This document shows, one piece after another, positions 26,341 through 34,024 of a stretch of DNA of 64,000 bases; the first letter of the stretch is position 1; each line of letters opens with the position of its first letter. The DNA comes from Bacteroidota bacterium (GTDB taxonomy: Bacteria > Bacteroidota > Bacteroidia > Chitinophagales > BACL12), in NCBI GenBank assembly GCA_016718035.1, contig JADKEK010000003.1, positions 293,501-357,500 on the forward strand, given 5' to 3'. Under the pieces are notes generated by a model that saw only the letters and a program-made list of their open reading frames with translations, had not been told where the DNA came from and searched no databases. The translations under genes and the position numbers were made by a program.

Positions 26341-26716
26341 GCTTCGAATTGTAATTACTGCAAATGATGTTTTGTTTTCCTGAAAATTTCCGGGCTTCGA
26401 GTTGTCGTGGAGTCTTTGACTCCAGACTCCACCCTTGTCTCCAGACCGATTGTGTGTTACTCCGAATATTAATTATAGTCCTTCTGTCGCAGACGCTGTT
26501 TTGAGTAAACCGTACAATCGAAGCCATTTCATTTTTAGATTAATTACATTTTTAATTTCCAATATTAATTCACGTCGTTGCAAGTCAGAGACTTTGCAAC
26601 AACAGTAGCTTCGAATTGTAATTATTGCTAATCATGTTCTGGTTTCAGCAAAACTTTGTGGCTTCGAGTTGTCGTGGAGTCTTTGACTCCAGACGCCACC
26701 CCGGTCTCCAGACCGA
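26341..26716. repeat. Composite direct repeat, right copy
   Basis: Order: GCTTCGAATT link (26341), hairpin repeat D (26394-26448), middle part from 26478 with CTGTCGCAGACGCTG and the hairpin GTTGC...GCAAC (26577-26600), link again (26609), hairpin repeat E (26661-26716). Link-to-link spacing is 268, so the right side is a partial tandem duplication of the same ~267-bp unit. Compared with the left copy, stem GTCGC/GCGAC has become GTTGC/GCAAC, a paired change that keeps the helix. Confidence 0.88.
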
Positions 26717-26865
26717 TTGTGTGTTTGCTTCGAATATTAATTTCGGTCTTCTGTTGCAATTTAAGCGCTAATATTTCTCATTTTCGCATGGAATATCAAT
26801 AGCGACATTGGTTCACACCTCGCTAGCGCAATCATATCAGCAAAGCATACAGCTGTTCCCGATTG

Positions 26866-26887
26866 CTTTGGGAGCTAGCTCCCAAAG
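26866..26887. repeat. 22-bp perfect palindrome before panD
   Basis: CTTTGGGAGCT (26866-26876) is followed at once by its complement AGCTCCCAAAG (26877-26887). It stands in a gene-free stretch (26717-27150) that otherwise holds only AT-rich sequence and the short palindrome CGCTAGCG near 26821. It may be a dispersed palindrome or a protein site. Confidence 0.7.
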
Positions 26888-27150
26888 AGGACAAACAAAG
26901 GGATTTCGAGACAGAATAAAATCTATAAATTTCGCTAAAATAAAATCGTATAATATTGATATTCTGTTAATTATGTAATTTTATTGAAATAAAAACGGCT
27001 ATAATCAATATTATTTTAAATAAGGTCAATATTTTAGGTTTATTGGGTTCAATTTTGCTATCCTTTCCCGTGTTGCCGCTGCTCCGGCCCTTTTGCCAAT
27101 CGACATCTTGAACCATCTGTTTTACCAACGTCCATCTCCCCAAAAACCCC

Positions 27151-27158
27151 TACCTTTG
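27151..27158 (+). promoter_or_regulatory. -7 box of panD, near-leaderless
   Basis: TACCTTTG is a full consensus match and ends eight bases before the panD ATG. Expected transcription start is 27162-27165, leaving a leader of only 2-5 bases. No clear -33 TTTG. Confidence 0.6.
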
Positions 27159-27166
27159 CACTCGTT

Positions 27167-27517
27167 ATGCGTATAGAAATTTTGAAAAGCAAAATCCATC
27201 GGGTGCGGGTTACTGAAGCTAATTTGAATTACATTGGCAGTATTACAATTGACGAAGATTTGATGGATGCTGCGAATATGATTGAAAATGAGAAGGTGCA
27301 GGTTTTAAACGTGGCTAATGGCGAACGCCTGGAAACCTATATAATTAAAGGGGAGCGCGGTTCCGGAACCATTTGTTTGAACGGCCCTGCCGCCAGAAAA
27401 GTGGAACCTGAAGACATCGTGATTATTTGCTCTTATGCTTCCATGGACTTTGAGGAAGCCAAAAAATTTGTCCCAACAGTGGTATTTCCGGACAGTAAAA
27501 CTAATTCCTTGCGCTGA
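27167..27517 (+). CDS. panD: Aspartate 1-decarboxylase
   Basis: PanD makes beta-alanine from aspartate for pantothenate synthesis. It is a pyruvoyl enzyme that cleaves itself at Gly24-Ser25 (NYIGSITID), and Ser25 becomes the pyruvoyl group. Other motifs are Tyr58-type ETYIIKGERGSG and LNGPAARKVEPEDIVIICSYA. The length of 116 residues is standard. Its stop overlaps the next start by one base (TGATG). It shares a pathway with panC at 15.9 kb. Confidence 0.96.
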   Translation: MRIEILKSKIHRVRVTEANLNYIGSITIDEDLMDAANMIENEKVQVLNVANGERLETYIIKGERGSGTICLNGPAARKVEPEDIVIICSYASMDFEEAKKFVPTVVFPDSKTNSLR

Positions 27518-28539
27518 TGCTCAACAGGAAACTGATTTTTAACATCCTCAAATTTGTTGTTTTTCTTGGCATTGGGCTATTGCTTATTTGGGTAATTACC
27601 AAAGATTTAACTGCTGAACAAAAAGAAGAACTGCGCAACTCGTTTCGCGTTGCAGACTATTGGTGGGTAGGACTATCTATCGTGATAGGAATTTTGAGCC
27701 ACTACGTGCGAGCGCTTCGCTGGAAAATGATGTTGCAGCCACTCGGTTGCAATCCTCGAATTTCCACTACTTTTTATTCGGTTATGGTAGCTTATTTAGC
27801 CAATATGGCAGTTCCTCGCCTGGGTGAAATTACCCGCTGCGGTATTGTGCAACGATATGAAAAAGTGCCTTTCGATAAAGCTGTCGGCACCATTGTGGTT
27901 GAACGGTCTATCGACTTATTGATGCTGTTTTTAGTAACATTCCTGCTTTTCGTAACTCAGTTTACCCTGATTTATGATTTTTTTCAGGAGAAGGTTATTA
28001 TTCCCATTACTGAAAAATTTTCCTCAGGCCTCAACATGCTGCTTATATTAGGAGGTAGCGTATTGATTTTGGTGCTGATAAGTATATTTTTAGTGCGACG
28101 ATTTAAACATACCGAAACGTATTTGCGTATTCGTATTATGATAATGAATGTGCGTGATGGGATTTATTCTATTCGCCATTTGAAAAATTTTAAATTATTT
28201 ATTTTTTATTCCGTGTTTATCTGGGTATGCTATTTTGCTATGGTTTGGGTATGTTTTTATGCCCTTGAGCAAACAGCCCACCTGGGCCTTCCTGAGGCTT
28301 TGGCGGTGCTCGTGTTTGGGACGGTAGGTATTATCAGCACACCCGGTGGTATTGGCGCCTATCACCTGATAGTAACAGAAACACTGGTTGCTTTATATGG
28401 TTTGGACCGCACCTATGCCATTAGTTTTAGCTGGCTGGCATGGAGCGCACAAACTGTTATGATTATTTTTATGGGAGTAATTTCATTATTACTTTTATCC
28501 CGTGTTACACGTAAAGAAACAGTAGATGAAACGGTCTGA
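27517..28539 (+). CDS. UPF0104 / lysylphosphatidylglycerol synthase-type membrane protein
   Basis: This is a 340-residue inner-membrane protein with about eight helices, of the flippase-like or LPG-synthase transmembrane family. Family features include HYVRALRWKMMLQPLG, YLANMAVPRLGEITRC and the C-terminal FGTVGIISTPGGIGAYHLI. It lacks the soluble aminoacyl-transfer domain of MprF, so lysyl-PG synthesis should not be assumed; lipid translocation is a family guess. It overlaps panD by one base and rfaE2 by 14, so translation is coupled. Confidence 0.88.
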   Translation: MLNRKLIFNILKFVVFLGIGLLLIWVITKDLTAEQKEELRNSFRVADYWWVGLSIVIGILSHYVRALRWKMMLQPLGCNPRISTTFYSVMVAYLANMAVPRLGEITRCGIVQRYEKVPFDKAVGTIVVERSIDLLMLFLVTFLLFVTQFTLIYDFFQEKVIIPITEKFSSGLNMLLILGGSVLILVLISIFLVRRFKHTETYLRIRIMIMNVRDGIYSIRHLKNFKLFIFYSVFIWVCYFAMVWVCFYALEQTAHLGLPEALAVLVFGTVGIISTPGGIGAYHLIVTETLVALYGLDRTYAISFSWLAWSAQTVMIIFMGVISLLLLSRVTRKETVDETV

Positions 28540-29014
28540 ACATATTCCCGGAAAAATTTGTGATGAAAAAACCATGCTGCAAAAAATTGCTGTCTGGCGT
28601 TTTCAAGGTAGGAAAATTGTGTTCACCAATGGCTGTTTTGACATCTTACATAAAGGACACATGCATGTTTTAAATAGTTGTGCCGATTTAGGTTATAACG
28701 TAGCCGTAATTGTAGGATTAAATACTGATGCATCGGTAAAAAAATTAAAAGGAGAATCACGACCGGTAAATAATGAAAACGATCGCGCATTGGTTTTAGC
28801 TAATTTAGTTTGTGTAGATGGAATTGTGTTATTTGATACCGATACACCTTACGATTTAATTAAAAATATTCAACCCGACTTTTTAGTAAAGGGTGGTGAT
28901 TACAAAGCCAATGAAATTGTTGGCGCAGATATTATGCAAGCAAACGGGGGATCAGTTGTTATTGTTCCCTATGTAAATAATTATTCAACAACAGCAATAC
29001 TCGAGAGGAAATAA
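28526..29014 (+). CDS. rfaE2: D-glycero-beta-D-manno-heptose 1-phosphate adenylyltransferase
   Basis: This nucleotidyltransferase of 162 residues activates heptose-1-phosphate to ADP-heptose for lipopolysaccharide core. The cytidylyltransferase fold is shown by FTNGCFDILHKGHMHVL with HxGH at 42-45, GLNTDASVKKLKG, and VKGGDYKANEIVGAD. Only the adenylyltransferase half is present; the kinase half (RfaE1/HldE N-domain) must be elsewhere, the common arrangement in this phylum. Confidence 0.9.
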   Translation: MKRSEHIPGKICDEKTMLQKIAVWRFQGRKIVFTNGCFDILHKGHMHVLNSCADLGYNVAVIVGLNTDASVKKLKGESRPVNNENDRALVLANLVCVDGIVLFDTDTPYDLIKNIQPDFLVKGGDYKANEIVGADIMQANGGSVVIVPYVNNYSTTAILERK

Positions 29015-29050
29015 ATACAGACCATTATTTTTAAACCACAATTGAATTTT

Positions 29051-30190
29051 ATGTATTTCGAATTAACAGAAGAACAACTCATGATTAAACAGGCGGCAAG
29101 AGATTTTGCGCAGAATGTTTTAAAACCGGGCGTAATTGATCGCGACCGCGAAATGCGTTATCCGTATGAGGAAGTTAAACAAATGGGTGAGCTTGGCTTT
29201 TTAGGAATGATGGTATCACCGGAGTACGGTGGTGGTGGAATGGATACGATGAGTTATGTTTTAGCGATGGAAGAAATTTCGAAAGTAGACAGCTCATGTT
29301 CTGTAATTATGAGTGTAAACAATTCGTTAGTTTGCTGGGGATTGGAACAATTTGGTTCTGAGGAACAAAAAAGAAAATATTTACCGGATTTAGCTTCAGG
29401 CAAAAAAATTGGTGCATTTTGTTTGAGTGAACCAGAAGCTGGCAGCGATGCAACTTCACAACGCACAACGGCTGAAGATAAAGGTGATTATTATTTATTA
29501 AACGGCACTAAAAACTGGATTACCAATGGTGGCACTGCCAGTATTTATTTAGTGATGGCACAAACCGATGTGGCTAAAGGACATAAAGGCATTAACTGCT
29601 TAATAGTTGAAAAAGATATGCCGGGCTTTATTGTTGGGGCTAAAGAAGATAAATTAGGCATCAGAGCAAGCGATACACATACATTATTATTTAATGATAT
29701 AAAAGTGCCTAAAGAAAATCGAATTGGTGAAGATGGTTTCGGATTTACTTTTGCGATGAAAACTTTAAGTGGTGGAAGAATTGGTATTGCTTCACAAGCA
29801 TTAGGTATTGCTGCAGGTGCATATGAATTAGCTTTAGATTATGCTAAAACACGTAAAGCGTTTGGCAAAGAAATTGCTCAACACCAGGCAATTCAATTTA
29901 AACTTGCCGATATGGCCACAGAAATTGAAGCTGCACGTTTATTAATTTATAAAGCCGCTCAAATTAAAGACGACCACGGCAATTATGATTTAGCTTCCAG
30001 TATGGCTAAAGTATTTGCCAGCGAAGTCGCAATGAAAACAACAGTTGAAGCTGTGCAAATTCACGGTGGATATGGATTCGTAAAAGAATACCACGTTGAA
30101 CGATTAATGCGTGATGCGAAAATCACTCAAATTTATGAGGGAACAAGCGAAGTGCAAAGAATCGTAATTGGCAGAAGTATTTTAAGATAA
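29051..30190 (+). CDS. Acyl-CoA dehydrogenase (short-chain/butyryl-CoA type)
   Basis: This FAD enzyme of 379 residues oxidises acyl-CoA to trans-2-enoyl-CoA in beta-oxidation. Signatures: CLSEPEAGSDATSQRT (FAD/substrate loop), TNGGTASIYLVMAQTD, the second signature QIHGGYGFVKEYHVERLMRDAKI, and the catalytic Glu in QIYEGTSEVQR. The frame opens at a TTG at 29042, but the ATG at 29051 (MYFELTEEQLMIK) is the family start. It is 36 bases after rfaE2. With the acyl-CoA synthetase at 60 kb and the methylmalonyl-CoA epimerase at 56.8 kb it fits fatty-acid catabolism. Confidence 0.93.
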   Translation: MYFELTEEQLMIKQAARDFAQNVLKPGVIDRDREMRYPYEEVKQMGELGFLGMMVSPEYGGGGMDTMSYVLAMEEISKVDSSCSVIMSVNNSLVCWGLEQFGSEEQKRKYLPDLASGKKIGAFCLSEPEAGSDATSQRTTAEDKGDYYLLNGTKNWITNGGTASIYLVMAQTDVAKGHKGINCLIVEKDMPGFIVGAKEDKLGIRASDTHTLLFNDIKVPKENRIGEDGFGFTFAMKTLSGGRIGIASQALGIAAGAYELALDYAKTRKAFGKEIAQHQAIQFKLADMATEIEAARLLIYKAAQIKDDHGNYDLASSMAKVFASEVAMKTTVEAVQIHGGYGFVKEYHVERLMRDAKITQIYEGTSEVQRIVIGRSILR

Positions 30191-30204
30191 ATAATACAAT
30201 ATAC

Positions 30205-30243
30205 AAAAAGCCGCATGTTGAATAATCAGCATGCGGCTTTTTT
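30205..30243 (+). terminator. Bidirectional intrinsic terminator
   Basis: AAAAAGCCGCATG and CATGCGGCTTTTTT form a long perfect stem around a short loop, with A-run and T-run on either side. It sits between the convergent acyl-CoA dehydrogenase and DUF2807 genes and should stop both transcripts. Confidence 0.9.
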
Positions 30244-30266
30244 ATTGTTGCTAATTTTCAGGATAA

Positions 30267-30980
30267 TTAATCCATAGGTTTAATTTTTCCTGAACCCGCT
30301 ACTGATTTATCAATATCGCTTGGTTGACCTTTGTAATAAATGGAACCACTACCTGCAATTTCAGCAGATAATTTACCGGTAGCATTTACATAGGCATTTC
30401 CACTGCCTGCAATTTCTACTTCTGTATTACCGGTGCTTAAATCGTTTGCTTTATAGTTACCTGAACCTGCAATTTCAATTTTTGTATTGGAAGATTTTCC
30501 TGATAAATGAATATCACCACTGCCTGCAATTGCAGATTTAACATAATTTGCATCTATGGCAGCTGTTATAGTACCTGAACCTGCAATTTCAAAATGTAAT
30601 GTTTTTGTTGAAGTGATGGTATTAGTTGATTTAAATGTACCACTTCCTGCAATTCCAACTTCATTGATGTTTGGTGTAGATAAATAAATTACTACATGTT
30701 TAATATTCGAATTTTTCTTTTGTTTGAGGATAAGTTTGTCGCCATTTGTTTCAATTTCAATTTTTTCTAAATCTTCAGCACTGCCTTCAGCACGAGCTGT
30801 TGTGTTAGCCTCTTGGGTGAATAACACTTCAAAAGACCCTGAAACAGATAATTCAGTAAATGGCTGAATGTTTAACTCTTTTGTATCCGCGGTAATGCTT
30901 TTACTGCTAAACGATTGGCAGGCAAATGCAAAGGTTGTTATTAGTAAAACAACTAAACTTGTAGGAAGTAGTTTTTTCAT
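30267..30980 (-). CDS. DUF2807 head-GIN-domain lipoprotein
   Basis: This 237-residue protein has a signal peptide and probable lipobox FAFAC (Cys21). The head GIN domain (FTELSVSGSFEVLFTQEANTTARAEG) is followed by a beta-helix-like region with seven evenly placed AGSG turns (GIAGSGTF, EIAGSGTI, AIAGSGDI, EIAGSGNY, EIAGSGNA, EIAGSGSI, SVAGSGKI), about one per 18-22 residues. The family is widespread in Bacteroidota as putative periplasmic or surface adhesin-like proteins; its function is not known. It is a single gene with the shared terminator at its 3' end. Confidence 0.88.
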   Translation of the reverse strand: MKKLLPTSLVVLLITTFAFACQSFSSKSITADTKELNIQPFTELSVSGSFEVLFTQEANTTARAEGSAEDLEKIEIETNGDKLILKQKKNSNIKHVVIYLSTPNINEVGIAGSGTFKSTNTITSTKTLHFEIAGSGTITAAIDANYVKSAIAGSGDIHLSGKSSNTKIEIAGSGNYKANDLSTGNTEVEIAGSGNAYVNATGKLSAEIAGSGSIYYKGQPSDIDKSVAGSGKIKPMD

Positions 30981-31165
30981 ATTCTTGATTTTATGACGTT
31001 AAATTTAAGGTAATTTGTCAGTTCATCATTAAAGACATGGTGTTTTTACCATTAATTAAGTGATTTTAACATATTAATCAATTTCGGAAGACCGTACAAA
31101 GGGTTTCACCTTTCCAAATTGAAAGCAAATCAACAAACGGTGATTAAGCAAATTACCTAACTAAA

Positions 31166-32551
31166 TTATTTGCTAATCAAGTTATTAAACAAATCGGGAA
31201 CCACACCTAAGGTGAGCAGAATAATTACACCCAGCGTTAATACAATTTTATAACTTAAATGAATATCCAATTTAGGGATATCATCACCGGCACTCATGGC
31301 AGTAGTCATAACGCGCAGATAATAATACACACCAATTAATGAAGTTAAAATGGCAATAATTACCAACCAAATTGCATTTGCATTAATGGCATTTACGAAA
31401 ATAGCATATTTACCAAAAAATCCTGCCAAAGGTGGAATACCTGCAAGAGACAACATAGTAAATGCCAAGACCGCAGCTAAAAATTTATTTTTTGAAAACA
31501 ATCCTTTTAATCCGGCAATGCTATCAATTCCGGTTTGGTCTTTAACGATGAAATAAATGGTAAAAGCAATCATACTTCCAACACCATAAGCGGTGAGGTA
31601 ATATAATACATAACCAAAGGTTTCTTCACGTAATGTAGCCACGGCTACTAAAATATAACCGGCATTCGCAATACCGGAATAGGCAAGTAATCGCTTTAAA
31701 TTGGTTTGATATAATGCCAGGATATTTCCTACTATAAGTGTTAAGATGGCAATTACATTTAATACATCGCTCCAAATGGCTGTTTCAGGGAAAATTGTTC
31801 CACTGATAAATCGAATTAATCCACCAAACGCTGCTGTTTTTACAACGGTTGCCATAAAGGCTGTAATTACAGTAGGTGAACCCTGATACACGTCAGGTGC
31901 CCAAAAATGAAATGGCACAGCCGATACCTTAAAAATAAATGAACCGAGTATTAATACGGCTCCGGTAATAAATAAAGGTGATAAGTTTCCGGGATTGGCA
32001 TTTACATACTGTGCAATTACATTCATATCGAACGAATTAGCTGTGCCGTAAATAAATGTTATCCCCAACAACAAAAAGCAGCTAGCGAATGAACCCATCA
32101 GGAAATATTTTAACCCTGCTTCGTTGCTGAATAAATTTTTTCGGTTGCTGGCTGCTAATATGTATAATGGAATACTCAATATTTCAATCCCCAAAAACAA
32201 CATTACCAAACTATTGTAAGAGCATAATAATATGCCGCCTATTAATGAGAATATGAACAAAGCATATATATCACTGAGGTGTTCCACATTATTGCGATAA
32301 TAAAAATTGCTGATTACCAGAATACCCATTGTGATTAAAATCATAACCACACTAAATCCGTATGAAAATGCATCGAAAGCAAGCATATTGTTCATCAGGC
32401 TTTCATATCCGCCATTGTAGTGGAACATGATAATACCTAATGCTGCCAAACAAGCCAACAATACCAATGGTAATGCGAGGCGTTTAATATTAAACACACC
32501 CACAAACATGGAAGCGATACCCGCTGCTGCTAATACGATTACTGAAGTCAT
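31166..32551 (-). CDS. nuoN: NADH-quinone oxidoreductase subunit N
   Basis: This is the antiporter-like membrane subunit of complex I, which contributes to proton pumping. The 461-residue protein has about 14 helices. Family marks: LFSLIGGILLCSYNSLVMLFLGIEILSIPLY as adjoining helices, FKVSAVPFHFWAPDVYQGSPT with the key Lys of the discontinuous helix, and AYSGIANAGYILVA. It is last in the nuoA-N operon, six bases after nuoM. Confidence 0.95.
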   Translation of the reverse strand: MTSVIVLAAAGIASMFVGVFNIKRLALPLVLLACLAALGIIMFHYNGGYESLMNNMLAFDAFSYGFSVVMILITMGILVISNFYYRNNVEHLSDIYALFIFSLIGGILLCSYNSLVMLFLGIEILSIPLYILAASNRKNLFSNEAGLKYFLMGSFASCFLLLGITFIYGTANSFDMNVIAQYVNANPGNLSPLFITGAVLILGSFIFKVSAVPFHFWAPDVYQGSPTVITAFMATVVKTAAFGGLIRFISGTIFPETAIWSDVLNVIAILTLIVGNILALYQTNLKRLLAYSGIANAGYILVAVATLREETFGYVLYYLTAYGVGSMIAFTIYFIVKDQTGIDSIAGLKGLFSKNKFLAAVLAFTMLSLAGIPPLAGFFGKYAIFVNAINANAIWLVIIAILTSLIGVYYYLRVMTTAMSAGDDIPKLDIHLSYKIVLTLGVIILLTLGVVPDLFNNLISK

Positions 32552-32557
32552 TGATAA

Positions 32558-34021
32558 TTATATTGAAACACCAATTTTGGTCTGATAAATTTGAATAATC
32601 CCTTTTACTGCATCTTCCGAAATATTGGTAATAAACGATGGATACAATCCGAAAACAAAAATTAAAATTACAATCGGAATTAACACCCACTTGTCTAAAC
32701 TATCTATTTCGGTAAATGAATTTGTTTTATTATTAAGTTCGCCCAACATTACTTTTTGGTAGCTGGTAAACATATAAACCGCACCTAAAATAACACCGCT
32801 ACCTGCAAATAAACATATCCATGGATTTACGGCATACACTGAATTAAGCAACATAAATTCACCCGGAAACGCATTGGTTAATGGCAGTGCAACCGAAGCC
32901 AGCATAATTACAAGATACAAACCAGCAAACAGCGGTGCGTTTAAACGCAATCCCCCAAAGGCATTAATATCGTGCGAATTAAATTTGCGATATAAAATCT
33001 GGCATACATAAAACAAACCTACCACGTTAATACCGTGTGCCATCATTTGCACCATACTTCCTTGCAAGCCCATTTCACTCACTGTTAGGATACCGGCAGT
33101 AATTAAACCAACGTGTGCAATTGATGAATAAGCAAATAATCGTTTTAAATCTTTTTGCACCCAGGCAATAGCTGATGCATAAAATACACCTACTGCCGCA
33201 AGCACCATTATTATTTTACCGTATTCATTAACTGCATCGGGAACCACAGGTAATATCCAGCGAATTACAGAATATAAACCCATTTTTAGCATAACTCCTG
33301 ATAACAACATTGTTGCCGGTGATGGTGAAAATGTATAGGTATCAGGTTGCCAGGTATGAAATGGAAACACCGGTATTTTGATGGCATAAGCCAACATAAA
33401 TGCAAGGAAAATATATAATTGTGTTTCAGCAGGAATTTGTAATGCATAAACACTGCTGATATCCGTTGAATTAGTTGCACCTTGTAAGCTCAACCAGATA
33501 ATGGCAACGAGCATAAATAAACTTCCGAATAAGGTGTAAATAAAAAACTTGAACGTAATTTTTGAAGTTTCTCCTTTTCCCCACCATAATACCAGAAAAT
33601 AAGCAGGAATTAATGCAAGTTCCCAGAAAATATAATACAGGAACATATCCATTGAAACAAACACGCCGTTCATGGCACCTTGCATCACTAACATTAAACC
33701 GTAAAATAATCGTGCATTATTGTAATTATCTTTAAATGAAGATAAAATAATAAGTGGAGCGAGGATATTAGATAAAATCAACATCACCATACTGATACCA
33801 TCGATGCCGATGTGGAATCTTACGCCTAACATGTTAATCCAGGGAACATCCGTAACAAATTGAGTCCCGGCTTTTGGGTCAAACTGGAAATAGGTTGCTA
33901 CAGTAACCCCAAGTGTTGCCAATGCAGCAATCAGTGCAATTTGTTTCGCTTGTTGCTGCGGTAACATCAGCATCGCTAATCCTGCAACAATGGGTAATAA
34001 TATGAGTAGTAATGTGAACAT
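32558..34021 (-). CDS. nuoM: NADH-quinone oxidoreductase subunit M
   Basis: This is a proton-pumping antiporter-like subunit of complex I with 487 residues and about 14 helices. Motifs: FHIGIDGISMVMLIL, YYIFWELALIPAYFLV (helix with the conserved Glu), KIPVFPFHTWQPDTYTFSPSP, and the Lys-containing FAYSSIAHVGLI. It follows nuoL after three bases. Confidence 0.96.
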   Translation of the reverse strand: MFTLLLILLPIVAGLAMLMLPQQQAKQIALIAALATLGVTVATYFQFDPKAGTQFVTDVPWINMLGVRFHIGIDGISMVMLILSNILAPLIILSSFKDNYNNARLFYGLMLVMQGAMNGVFVSMDMFLYYIFWELALIPAYFLVLWWGKGETSKITFKFFIYTLFGSLFMLVAIIWLSLQGATNSTDISSVYALQIPAETQLYIFLAFMLAYAIKIPVFPFHTWQPDTYTFSPSPATMLLSGVMLKMGLYSVIRWILPVVPDAVNEYGKIIMVLAAVGVFYASAIAWVQKDLKRLFAYSSIAHVGLITAGILTVSEMGLQGSMVQMMAHGINVVGLFYVCQILYRKFNSHDINAFGGLRLNAPLFAGLYLVIMLASVALPLTNAFPGEFMLLNSVYAVNPWICLFAGSGVILGAVYMFTSYQKVMLGELNNKTNSFTEIDSLDKWVLIPIVILIFVFGLYPSFITNISEDAVKGIIQIYQTKIGVSI

Positions 34022-34024
34022 GAA

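Noticed and set aside
24200..26760. tRNA-like TTCGAATT motifs in the repeat blocks
   Set aside because: No acceptor or anticodon stem can be built around them; they are the GCTTCGAATT link of the composite repeat.
23511..27150. Insertion sequence or integron in the repeat-rich region
   Set aside because: No transposase, integrase or terminal inverted repeats around a coding frame were found; only the direct repeats are supported.
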